DNA of 63,306 bases from Rubrivivax sp. GTDB taxonomy: Bacteria > Pseudomonadota > Gammaproteobacteria > Burkholderiales > Burkholderiaceae_C. Each line of letters begins with the position of its first letter. Position 1 is the stretch's first letter. Positions 42,842 to 51,319 of this stretch are shown one piece after another. The stretch covers positions 3,409 to 66,714 of the forward strand of contig JALHMT010000028.1 of the NCBI GenBank assembly GCA_022843905.1, in the 5' to 3' direction. The notes beneath the pieces are model-generated. The model saw only the letters and a list, made by a program, of their open reading frames with translations, made no database searches and was not told where the DNA came from. The translations under genes were made by a program, and so were the position numbers.

Positions 42842-42918
42842 CCCGGAGGCACCGCCGCCCGACGCGCGGAACCTGCCCTACCCGCGCATGGCAGGCTTCG
42901 CGACAGCCGGGCGCACGC

Positions 42919-43201
42919 AGCGGTGCGGTGTTGCCGGCCCGGCGGGCGCCTCAAAGCGTGGGGTCGAAGAGATTGGTCAGGTCGACCACGCGCACGGCCC
43001 TGCGCTCGAGCTTGACGCGCCCTTGGAGTTCCAGCCGCTTCAGCTCCTTCGACAGCTTGGGCCGGCTCACGCCGCTGCGCTCGGCCAGTTCTTCGTGCGT
43101 GGCGACGATGAGCGCATGGCCCGCCGCGTCATTGCCGGACTGCTGGGCCAGCCGGGCCTGTTCACGGCAGATCTCGCGACTCTCGGTCCGATCCGGTGGG
43201 G
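42919..43201. repeat. Direct repeat A, about 283 bp
   Basis: This segment is repeated at 50486-50767 in the same orientation. From 42919 to about 43074 (about 155 bp) the two copies are identical by eye. The remainder differs at scattered positions and one copy is a base or two shorter. It holds the C-terminal part of a Crp/Fnr gene on the minus strand. The two copies flank the cytochrome c - SCO - copper oxidase cassette. Confidence 0.92.
42951..43196 (-). pseudogene. Crp/Fnr C-terminal helix-turn-helix fragment A
   Basis: On the minus strand about 80 codons read ARLAQQSGNDAAGHALIVAT, THEELAERSGVSRPKLSKEL and KLERRAVRVVDLTNLFDPTL, the Crp-family helix-turn-helix and C-terminal tail. No cyclic-nucleotide-binding domain lies upstream; the frame stays open into unrelated low-complexity sequence (a run of Cys codons) and no plausible start exists near. 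It is a truncated copy, nearly identical to the one at 50518-50784. Confidence 0.8.
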
Positions 43202-43336
43202 CGGCTCCAGCACAGCAACAGCAGCACCGTCCAGCCGAATCAGCGGGCTTGTGAGACCCTTCCGAAGGGGTAGGCGAGGCATCTGCAACGGCAGGCTTGA
43301 CTCTGGAGACGGTGAGATGGCACAGAATGTTGCGCC

Positions 43337-43942
43337 GTGCCCCACCCGTTCGCCTACCTTCGTGCAGCACACAACCTCTTCGCCTCCATGGCCGCTGCCG
43401 CCGTGCTCGCCACGGCGGGCTGCGACCGCGGGCAGGGCAGGGGAACGGCGAGTCCGGGGCCAGTGGCTGCAACCGCAGCCTCTGGTGCAGCTCCAGTCGC
43501 ACCGGCGGCCGCTGCGCCACCGTCGGCGCGGGTTGAGCAAGGGCGCCAGATCTATGAGGGCCACCTGGCCCTCGTGGCCAGGCTGGCCGGTCATGACCAA
43601 CCGCTCCCCGCCTTGGCGACGCGATGCGTCAACTGCCACGAGCTGCGCCCTGCCGACGCGCCGCTGCGGGCCCCGGCTGGGCAAGGCGCTGGCGCGACGC
43701 CTGTGCCGGGCAGCGCGGCGACCCGCGCGTTTGCACCTGCGCTCGACGGCGCAGCGCTTGTCGCGCCAAGGTCAAGGCGGGGCGGTCCGACGTCGGCCTT
43801 CGACGCGCGCTCGCTGTGCCAACTGCTCCGCACAGGCATTGACCCGGCATCGGTGATCATCGACACCGCGATGCCGCGATACGAACTGACGGACGAACAC
43901 TGCGATGCGCTCTGGTCCTATTTCACCCGTGCCACCCGCTGA
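43337..43942 (+). CDS. c-type cytochrome, probable lipoprotein
   Basis: Protein of 201 residues with an export signal (LFASMAAAAVLATAGC, a likely lipobox cysteine at about 29). A low-complexity Ala/Pro linker and one heme site CVNCH at Cys97/Cys100/His101 follow. The C-terminal AMPRYELTDEHCDALWSYF contains the Met usual as second axial heme ligand in small class I cytochromes. It probably carries electrons in the periplasm, tied to the membrane. GTG start at 43337 is the first with a signal peptide. It overlaps the SCO gene by 38 bp and belongs to the cassette flanked by the Crp repeats. Confidence 0.84.
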   Translation: MPHPFAYLRAAHNLFASMAAAAVLATAGCDRGQGRGTASPGPVAATAASGAAPVAPAAAAPPSARVEQGRQIYEGHLALVARLAGHDQPLPALATRCVNCHELRPADAPLRAPAGQGAGATPVPGSAATRAFAPALDGAALVAPRSRRGGPTSAFDARSLCQLLRTGIDPASVIIDTAMPRYELTDEHCDALWSYFTRATR

Positions 43943-44555
43943 GCCCGGCGCGCCGAGGAGTCGCAGAGCCTGGCTCGCCGGCATGGCGGGCTGCTTGGCA
44001 CCCTGGCCGGCCGTGCAGGCGCACAACGACGCAGGCCGCGTGCAGCCGCCGCAACCGGCGCCGTCGTGGGCCTGCACCGACACACGCGGCCGCCGTACCA
44101 CCCTGCCGGCATTGCTGGCAGGGCGCACTACGGCCTTGCAGGTGATGTTCACGTCGTGCAGCGCGACCTGCCCCATCCAGGGCGCCCTCTTCCAGGCACT
44201 TCAATCAGAGCTCGCTGGCGTGGGGGCCAGCCAACCGCGCGGCACGGCATCGCCGGGCAATGCGTGGTGGCAACTGGTGTCGGTGACCATCAACCCCTTG
44301 GGCGACGATCTGCCCCACATGCGCGCCTGGTTGACGAAGCATGGCGCGGGCAACCAGTGGCTGGGCCTGATTCCCGAGGTGCGTGACGTCGATCGCTGGT
44401 TCGACTTTCTGCGTGCGCGCACGGTCGGTGCGGACAACCACACCGCGCAGGTCTATCTGTTCGACCGCCAGGGGCGCCTGGTGTTGCGCTCCACCGATTT
44501 CCCCAAACCCGTCGGCATCGCCCTCGCGATGCGTGAGTTGGCCGGGCTGCGTTGA
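43905..44555 (+). CDS. SCO1/SenC family copper chaperone
   Basis: Protein of 216 residues with a Tat- or Sec-like leader (SRRAWLAGMAGCLAPWPAVQA) and a thioredoxin fold. Copper ligands visible are Cys85 and Cys89 in TSCSATCP, and His179 in GADNHTAQVYLFD. SCO proteins insert copper into periplasmic copper enzymes. Here the only obvious client is the adjacent galactose-oxidase-like protein, which needs one copper ion, since no cytochrome oxidase gene is nearby. The start ATG overlaps the cytochrome gene by 38 bp. Confidence 0.87.
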   Translation: MRSGPISPVPPAEPGAPRSRRAWLAGMAGCLAPWPAVQAHNDAGRVQPPQPAPSWACTDTRGRRTTLPALLAGRTTALQVMFTSCSATCPIQGALFQALQSELAGVGASQPRGTASPGNAWWQLVSVTINPLGDDLPHMRAWLTKHGAGNQWLGLIPEVRDVDRWFDFLRARTVGADNHTAQVYLFDRQGRLVLRSTDFPKPVGIALAMRELAGLR

Positions 44556-44690
44556 GCCGGCCCGTGAGTCTGACTTTCCCCCCTCCCTCACTCAGTGGGT
44601 GCATTGCGAGCCCACCCAGGTGAGGGGAGCGCGGTCGGGGAGGATAAAAGTAGCATCCAGGACCCTTATCCCCGCGAGCTGCTTCAAACC

Positions 44691-47600
44691 ATGTATCCGG
44701 TTACACGCGAGTCGGTGGCTTCGCCAGCAGGCCGCCATGCAGGGCGCTCCGCAAGGACACGGTGGTCAATGGCGTTGGGGGGGCTGTGCGTGGCTGCACT
44801 GCTTGCCAGCTGCGGGGGCGGAGGTGGCGAGGACGAGCGTGCGGTGAAGCGGCAAGCCCTGGCGGCGGGTGGAGCGGAGCCTGTCCACAAGACGCTGGCT
44901 GAGCCCAGCAAGGCGGTATGGGGGCCTGTGATCAATCTGCCGCTGGTGCCCGCGTCGGCAGCCGGGCTGCCCAACGGCAAGATACTGCTTTGGTCCGGCA
45001 TCGACCGCTTCCGAAACTCTGTGAGCTATTCGCCTGCGCAGACCTACTTTGTCGAGTACGACCCGGCCACCGGCCAACTGACCGAGCGCGTGGTCGCCGA
45101 AACCGGCCACGAGATGTTCTGCACCGGCACCACCAATCTGGCCGATGGGCGGCTGCTCATCAACGGCGGCAGCAACGCGGCGCACACCAGCATCTTCGAC
45201 CCGGCCACGAGCACCTGGACCCGCGGCGCGGACATGACCATTCCGCGCGCTTACCAAGCGAACACCTTGCTGCCTGATGGCAGCGTGCTCACTCTGGGTG
45301 GTTCGTGGAACGGCGGCATCGGCAACAGGAACGCCGAGATCTGGACGGCGGCTGGCGGCTGGCGAGCCCTTCCCGGCGTGCCCGTGCAGCCGATGCAGAG
45401 CGACCCCAACGTGGTGGCCACCTTCTGGCTCGAAGACTCGCACATGTGGCTCATCCCCACCGGCAACGGCAAGGTGCTGCAGGCTGGACCCAGCGAGCGC
45501 ATGCACTGGATCGATACGCGTGGCAATGGCTCCTACGCGTTTGCGGGCACCCGGGGTGACGACGGCTACGCCACCCAGGGCACCACCGTGATGTTCGATG
45601 CCGGTCGTGTGCTCAAGACCGGCGGTGGCTCCGGCAGCATGAGGTCCAATGCCTTCCTGATCGACACGCGAAACGGCGCCACCGCTCGCCGCCTCGCGCC
45701 CATGGCCTACCAGCGCATCTACCAAAACAGCGTGGTGCTGCCCAACGGGCAGGTGGTGATCGTCGGCGGCTCGACCACCGGCCAGCAATTCACGGATGCT
45801 GGCGCCGTGTTGCCCGCGGAACTGTGGGACCCGGCCAGCGAGACCTTCACCACGCTGCCTGCGATGCAGGTGGCGCGCGGCTACCACGGCGTGGCCTTGC
45901 TGCTGCCCGATGCGCGCGTGCTCAGCGCCGGCAGCGGACTGTGTGGAGACGGTTGCGCCGGCAACCACCCCGACATGCAGATCCTCACGCCGGCCTACCT
46001 GCTCAACAGCGACGGCACGCTGGCCACGCGGCCCGCAATCACGACGGTGCCAACGCAGTTCGTGCGCGGCACGCGCGTGGAGGTGAGCACCGATTCGCCT
46101 GTCAGCGCCTTCTCGATGGTGCGGGTGAGCAGCACCACCCACACGGTGAACAACGATCAGCGTCGCCTGTCGCTGCAGTTCGAGCAGATCGGCTCCAACC
46201 GCTACGCCGTGACGGTGCCCGACAACGCCGGCTACGCGCTGCCCGGCTCATGGATGCTCTTTGCCATGGACGCCGCGGGCACGCCTTCGGTGGCCAAGTT
46301 CGTCAACGTCACCGGCCAAGGGGCTCCCAGCATCGGCATCGTCGATGACGTGCAAGCACTGGCGGGCCAGGCAGTGAGCGTGGTCCCCACGGCCACGCCA
46401 CCCGCCGGGCAGGCCATCGTGCAATGGAGTGCGCGTGGCCTGCCGCCGGGCTTGGCGGTCGACCCGGCCTCGGGCCGCGTCAGTGGCGTGCTGCAGCAGA
46501 CGGGGCGCCATGCCATCACGCTCACTGCGCGCACGGCCCTGGCGAGCGTCAGCACAGAGTTCGTGGTGGAGGCGATCGGCCAGGGCGCGGCGCGCTATGT
46601 CCGGCTGGAGGTCCTCTCCACCGAAAACGGTCTGGCGCCGGCCCAGCTCAGCGAGTTCGAACTTGTCGATGTGGCGCGAGCGCCGCTGCCGCGCAACGGC
46701 TGGGTGGCCAGCGCCAGCAGCGCCGCGGCGGGCCATGCCGCAGCCATGGCCATCGACGGCAACGCGTCCACGATGTGGCGCACCCCCGCAGGCGGGCCCG
46801 CGCTGCCACACAGCTTTGTGGTCGATATGGGCCGCATTCAGACCGTGGGAGGTTTCCGCGTCACTCCCCGCGCCGACTCACCCGATGGGCGGATCGCCAA
46901 CTATCGCGTGCGCCTGAGCCTGGATGGCGCGACCTGGACCGATCCGGTGGCCGAAGGCAACCTGGCCACCATGGGCAACGGCGCCAACCCCAAGACGGTG
47001 ATGTTCTGGGAGTGGGCGCACGGCCGTGCGGCCAGGCAGTCGAGCACCTATTTGTCGGGTGAGGCGTCTCGCGCCGTCGACGGCGGCACTTCCATGAACT
47101 GGAGCGACGGCAGCGACACCTCGGTGGCGCACACCCTCGGTGAAGCCAGCCCCTGGTGGCAGGTGGACCTTGGCGCCGCAAGGTCGATCAAGCGTGTGCG
47201 CATCTGGAACCGGGCCGATGCCTTGCAGGAACGCCTGGACGACGTGCACGTGTTCGCATCGGCCACCGACCTCACGGGCCGCAGCTTCGATTCCCTGATG
47301 GCCGACCCCACCGTGGCGCGCGCGATCCTGCGTGGCGCTGCGGGTTCACTGATCACGTTGCCGCTGGTGGCACCCAATGCCAGGTATGTGCGCGTGCACA
47401 GGCCTGCCGCTGCCGCATGCTGCGTCCTCCAGATGGCGGAGCTGGAGGTCTCGAGCATCAATCGGGCCCCCCTGCTTGGCCATCCGGGGCGCGACATGGT
47501 TCAGCTCGGTGAGCCGGTGTCGGTTGCGCTGCCGATCACCGACCCCGACGGCGATGCGTTGTCCGTTGCGGCCACCGGGCTGCCCCCGGGCCTGAGCTTG

Positions 47601-50300
47601 AATGCCACCAGCGGTGTGATCAGCGGTACGGCCACGGCCGCGGGTGTCTACACCATTGCCGCCACGGTCACCGACGCGCTGGGTGCCGCAACTTCGACGG
47701 CCTTCAGCTTTGCGGTGCTGGCGCCACAGCCGGTGATTGCCCCGATCGCGGCGCGCATTGGCACCGCGGGCACCGCCACCTCGTTTTCGATCGAAGCGCA
47801 GGGCCAGGGCCTGACCTACGCCTGGAACTTCGGCGACGGCACGCCGACCACGGCCTACAGTGCCAGCAACTCCACCTCGTACACCTACGCCATCCCAGGC
47901 ACCTACGACGTCAGCGTCTTCGTGCGCACGCTCGAGGGGCAGGTGACGGCGCGCAGCTTCGTCCGTTCTGTCACCTTGCCGGTGGCCGCGGGCACGCCGC
48001 AGGCCAGTTCAGCACTGGTCTGGGAGGCCCGCACCGTCGGTGACCGCCTATGGTCGGTGAACCCCGACGCGAACACGGTGGCCGTGATCGACAAGGACTC
48101 GGGGCAACGAGTGGCTGAGGTGAACGTCGGCGCCGCGCCGCGAACGCTGGCTATCGCACCGAACGGCGAGGTGTGGGTCGTCAATCGGGAAGCCTCCACC
48201 CTCAGCGTGATCAGCCCCACCACGCTGGCCGTGACCCGCACCCTGCAGCTGCCACCGAACACGCTGCCCTTCGGCATTGTGTTCGGCAATGACGGTCGGG
48301 CCTACGTGGCCTTGGAGGCGGGCGGCGGCGTCTTGCGGGTCGAGCCGAATGGCACGATCTCTGGCAGGTTGTCTACGGGCGGCAGCCCGCGGCACCTGGC
48401 GCGCTCGGCCGACGGGCGCCGTCTGCTGGTCAGCAGCTTCATCACCCCACCTCTGCCCGGCGAGAGCACGGCCAATGTGGGAACCAGCGGCGGTGGCCAG
48501 GTGTTCCGGGTAGACCTGACGACCTTTGCACAGGAGGGCAGCACGACGCTCGCTCACAGCGAGCGTGCCGACACCGAGGCGCAGGGGCGCGGGTTTCCCA
48601 ACTATCTGGGTGCGCCCGTCTTCAGTCCTGATGGCCGCAGCGCCTGGGTGCCTTCCAAGCAGGACAACCTGCGCCGCGGTGCGCTGCGCGATGGCCGCCC
48701 GCTGGATTTCCAGAACACGGTACGCGCCATCAGTTCGCGCATCGATACGGCCACCTGGGGCGAAGAGCTGGCCGCACGCATCGACCACGACAACGCCAGC
48801 ATGGCCAGCGCCGCCGCGTTCCACCCCAGCGGCGCCTATCTCTTCGTGGCGCTGGAAACCAGCCGCCAGGTCGCGGTGGTGGACCCTTACCGCCGGCGTG
48901 AGCTGTTCCGGCTGGAGGTGGGGCTGGCGCCGCAGTCGGTGGTCGTATCGCCCGACGGCATGCGCCTGTACGTGGGCAATCTGATGAGCCGCAGCCTGAG
49001 CTTCTTCGACCTCAGCCCGCTGATGCTCAATGGGCAACTCAGCGCGTTGACGGGCCCCATCATCGGCACGCAGGGCACTGAGCGGCTGGCGGCCAATGTG
49101 CTGCGAGGCAAGCAGCTCTTCTACGATGCGCGCGACCCCCGCCTGGCGCGTGACGCCTACATGAGCTGCGCCAGCTGCCACAACGAAGGCGGCGGCGACG
49201 GGCGGGTGTGGGACCTCACCGGGTTCGGCGAAGGCTTGCGCAACACCATCAGCCTGCGCGGCAAGGGTGGCATGGCGCATGGCCTGCTGCACTGGAGCGG
49301 CAACTTCGACGAAGTGCAGGACTTCGAGCGCCAGATCCGCGACCTCGCGGGCGGCACGGGCCTGCTGAGCGATGCGACGTACAACGCCGGTACGCGCAAC
49401 CAGCCGCTCGGCGACGCCAAGCGTGGCCTGAGCGCCGATCTCGACGCGCTGGCCGCCTACGTCGGCTCGCTCGATGCCGTGGACCCAAGCCCCCAGCGCA
49501 ATGCGGACGGCACCTTGACGGCGCAAGCCGTGGCGGGCAAGGCCGTATTCGCCGCGGCCAATTGCGCTAACTGCCACGGCGGCACGAACTTCACGCTGAG
49601 CAACAACGCCTCGGGGTTGCAGAACATCGGCACCGTCAAGCCGGGCAGCGGCACGCGCCTTGGCGCCGCGCTGACCGGCATCGACGTCCCGACGTTGCGC
49701 GGTGTGTGGGGCACGGGCCCCTATCTGCACGACGGCAGCGCGCTCACGCTCGCGGCAGCGGTGCAGGCCCACGCCGGCATCACCGTGGCGGCGACCGATA
49801 TGGCCAACCTCGTGGCCTACCTCGGGCAGATCGACGCCGCAGAGCCCGGGCCCAACGCCGGCAGCCTCCCGGCAAACGGCGTGTACCGTCTGGTGGCCGC
49901 TCACAGCGGGCAAGTGCTCGACGTGTCCGGCGTCAACACGGCCAACTCGGCGCCGACCGTGCAGTGGCCCTGGAACGGCGGCAACCACCAGCGCTGGCAA
50001 CTCACCGCCATGGGCGGTGGCGTCTACAGCCTTACCGCAGTGCATTCCGGGCTTCTGCTCGAGGTGCGCGACTGCAGCACGTCCGACGGCGCCATCGTCC
50101 AGCAATACCAGTCGAGCAGCGCGCCCGATTGTCAGAGCTGGCGCGTCGAGCCCCTGGGCGACGGCACCTACCGCCTCGTCAACGTGCGCAGTGGCAAGGT
50201 GCTCGACGTGTCCGGCGCCTCCACCACCAACGGGGCAGCGATCCATCAGTGGACCTGGCTCAACGGCGCGAACCAGCGCTGGCGGCTGGAGCGGCAGTGA
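44691..50300 (+). CDS. Galactose-oxidase-like copper radical enzyme fused to diheme cytochrome and lectin domains
   Basis: Giant exported protein of 1869 residues. A lipoprotein-type leader (GLCVAALLASC) precedes a kelch/galactose-oxidase domain (about 60-540) with all six key residues: Cys144 (HEMFC), Tyr188 (RAYQA), Trp206 (GGSWNGG), Tyr398-His399 (RGYHGVA) and His484 (THTVNNDQRR). Then come an Ig-like region, two discoidin (F5/8 type C)-like domains (about 635-925), a second Ig-like region, a PKD domain (about 1035-1100) and a YVTN-like beta-propeller. Two heme motifs follow, CASCH (Cys1493) and CANCH (Cys1625), spaced as in diheme cytochrome c peroxidases. A ricin-type lectin closes the chain (about 1725-1869). 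Met27 (44769) is an alternative start. Probably oxidises a carbohydrate or alcohol and passes electrons to heme. Confidence 0.86.
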   Translation: MYPVTRESVASPAGRHAGRSARTRWSMALGGLCVAALLASCGGGGGEDERAVKRQALAAGGAEPVHKTLAEPSKAVWGPVINLPLVPASAAGLPNGKILLWSGIDRFRNSVSYSPAQTYFVEYDPATGQLTERVVAETGHEMFCTGTTNLADGRLLINGGSNAAHTSIFDPATSTWTRGADMTIPRAYQANTLLPDGSVLTLGGSWNGGIGNRNAEIWTAAGGWRALPGVPVQPMQSDPNVVATFWLEDSHMWLIPTGNGKVLQAGPSERMHWIDTRGNGSYAFAGTRGDDGYATQGTTVMFDAGRVLKTGGGSGSMRSNAFLIDTRNGATARRLAPMAYQRIYQNSVVLPNGQVVIVGGSTTGQQFTDAGAVLPAELWDPASETFTTLPAMQVARGYHGVALLLPDARVLSAGSGLCGDGCAGNHPDMQILTPAYLLNSDGTLATRPAITTVPTQFVRGTRVEVSTDSPVSAFSMVRVSSTTHTVNNDQRRLSLQFEQIGSNRYAVTVPDNAGYALPGSWMLFAMDAAGTPSVAKFVNVTGQGAPSIGIVDDVQALAGQAVSVVPTATPPAGQAIVQWSARGLPPGLAVDPASGRVSGVLQQTGRHAITLTARTALASVSTEFVVEAIGQGAARYVRLEVLSTENGLAPAQLSEFELVDVARAPLPRNGWVASASSAAAGHAAAMAIDGNASTMWRTPAGGPALPHSFVVDMGRIQTVGGFRVTPRADSPDGRIANYRVRLSLDGATWTDPVAEGNLATMGNGANPKTVMFWEWAHGRAARQSSTYLSGEASRAVDGGTSMNWSDGSDTSVAHTLGEASPWWQVDLGAARSIKRVRIWNRADALQERLDDVHVFASATDLTGRSFDSLMADPTVARAILRGAAGSLITLPLVAPNARYVRVHRPAAAACCVLQMAELEVSSINRAPLLGHPGRDMVQLGEPVSVALPITDPDGDALSVAATGLPPGLSLNATSGVISGTATAAGVYTIAATVTDALGAATSTAFSFAVLAPQPVIAPIAARIGTAGTATSFSIEAQGQGLTYAWNFGDGTPTTAYSASNSTSYTYAIPGTYDVSVFVRTLEGQVTARSFVRSVTLPVAAGTPQASSALVWEARTVGDRLWSVNPDANTVAVIDKDSGQRVAEVNVGAAPRTLAIAPNGEVWVVNREASTLSVISPTTLAVTRTLQLPPNTLPFGIVFGNDGRAYVALEAGGGVLRVEPNGTISGRLSTGGSPRHLARSADGRRLLVSSFITPPLPGESTANVGTSGGGQVFRVDLTTFAQEGSTTLAHSERADTEAQGRGFPNYLGAPVFSPDGRSAWVPSKQDNLRRGALRDGRPLDFQNTVRAISSRIDTATWGEELAARIDHDNASMASAAAFHPSGAYLFVALETSRQVAVVDPYRRRELFRLEVGLAPQSVVVSPDGMRLYVGNLMSRSLSFFDLSPLMLNGQLSALTGPIIGTQGTERLAANVLRGKQLFYDARDPRLARDAYMSCASCHNEGGGDGRVWDLTGFGEGLRNTISLRGKGGMAHGLLHWSGNFDEVQDFERQIRDLAGGTGLLSDATYNAGTRNQPLGDAKRGLSADLDALAAYVGSLDAVDPSPQRNADGTLTAQAVAGKAVFAAANCANCHGGTNFTLSNNASGLQNIGTVKPGSGTRLGAALTGIDVPTLRGVWGTGPYLHDGSALTLAAAVQAHAGITVAATDMANLVAYLGQIDAAEPGPNAGSLPANGVYRLVAAHSGQVLDVSGVNTANSAPTVQWPWNGGNHQRWQLTAMGGGVYSLTAVHSGLLLEVRDCSTSDGAIVQQYQSSSAPDCQSWRVEPLGDGTYRLVNVRSGKVLDVSGASTTNGAAIHQWTWLNGANQRWRLERQ

Positions 50301-50485
50301 GCGAGGCTGCCCCCAGCGCTGGGCACTTGAACTGTCCGTCCCCGAGGCACAAGGCAACTGTTCAAGGCCCAGGCTGCTGAGAAGGCGTCTTCTGGCGCCA
50401 AGGTCTCAGGCCGCGAGGCACCCACACCTGCCAAGCCCCCCAGATTGATTCCGACCTACCTGTCTGGATTGGATTTGGTGAGCGA

Positions 50486-50767
50486 AGCGGTGCGGTGTTG
50501 CCGGCCCGGCGGGCGCCTCAAAGCGTGGGGTCGAAGAGATTGGTCAGGTCGACCACGCGCACGGCCCTGCGCTCGAGCTTGACGCGCCCTTGGAGTTCCA
50601 GCCGCTTCAGCTCCTTCGACAGCTTGGGCCGGCTCACGACGCTGCGCTCGGCCAGTTCTTCGTGCGTGGCGACGATGAGCGCATGGCCGGCCTCGTCATG
50701 CCCTGACTGCTGGGCCAGGCGGGCCAGTTCACGGCAGATCTCGAGGCTCTCGGTCCGTTCGGGTGGG
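50486..50767. repeat. Direct repeat B, about 282 bp
   Basis: Second copy of the segment 42919-43201, same orientation, offset 7567 bp through the first 155 bp. First difference is at the serine/glycine codon region cacgccgctgcg (A) versus cacgacgctgcg (B). It lies 185 bp after the stop of the giant copper oxidase gene and encodes Crp fragment B. The repeat pair brackets the three-gene cassette. Confidence 0.92.
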
Positions 50768-50784
50768 GATGCTCCGGAACGCAT
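50518..50784 (-). pseudogene. Crp/Fnr C-terminal helix-turn-helix fragment B
   Basis: Open frame of 88 codons with an ATG (50784) encoding ERTESLEICRELARLAQQSG, HALIVATHEELAERSVVSRP and the tail LTNLFDPTL. This is only the DNA-binding end of a Crp/Fnr regulator; the sensor domain and dimer helix are missing. It could in principle be made as a lone helix-turn-helix protein, but the parallel copy without a start at 42951-43196 argues for a fragment. It runs opposite to the sulfatase remnant starting at 50875. Confidence 0.72.
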
Positions 50785-50874
50785 GACCCGTCCTCTTTGT
50801 GCCCGTAGAGACTGACCGTGGTCCGGGTTCGAGCCGATGATCGACCCCCCGGCACTCGACCTGGAACAAGCCGC

Positions 50875-51225
50875 ATGAGCCGCACGAGCGCACGCAAGGT
50901 CCTGATCATCATGTCAGCCGAGCACGATCCCCGCTACATGGGTTCTTCGGGTCACCCCATCGTCCAGACGCCCCACCTGGACCGGGTTGCGGCCCGGGGC
51001 GTGCGCTTCGCCAACGCGCAGACACCCAGTCCCATCTGCGTGCCCGGACGCGCCGCGTTCGCCACCGGACAGCGCGTGTTCCTGACCCGCCACTCGGGCA
51101 ATGCATCGCTCTACACGGGCACACCCAGCGGCTGGGGCCATGCCCTGCAGCTGTGAGGGATTCGCGTCGAGAGCATCGGCAAGCTCCACTACCGGGCCGA
51201 GGAAGCCGAGGATGGATGGTCAGCG
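50875..51225 (+). pseudogene. Sulfatase N-terminal fragment with in-frame stop
   Basis: The frame from ATG 50875 reads KVLIIMSAEHDPRYMGSSGH, then SPICVPGRAAFATG with the sulfatase maturation motif CxPxR (CVPGR), as in choline-sulfatase-like enzymes. A TGA at 51154-51156 interrupts it; the same frame then continues GIRVESIGKLHYRAEE before turning into unrelated sequence at about 51225. Only about a quarter of a normal sulfatase remains, so it is dead. A matching sulfatase C-terminal piece lies at 62808-62966 on the other strand. Confidence 0.8.
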
Positions 51226-51319
51226 GCTGCCGCCCGACCTGGCGCGACGCAGCAAGCCTGCACACGAGGCCGACGAAGGCCAGTGCGGAGCCGCCCTCGA
51301 GCCGGAGCGTCCCTCGCGT

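Noticed and set aside
44766..46142. A 458-codon minus-strand open frame inside the giant oxidase gene
   Set aside because: It is antisense to the galactose-oxidase domain with all ligands conserved on the plus strand, so the minus frame is incidental.
51154..51156. The TGA in the sulfatase fragment as a selenocysteine codon
   Set aside because: Sulfatases have no selenocysteine there, no hairpin of SECIS type is seen, and the frame is unrelated to sulfatases a few dozen codons later; it is simply a stop in a dead gene.
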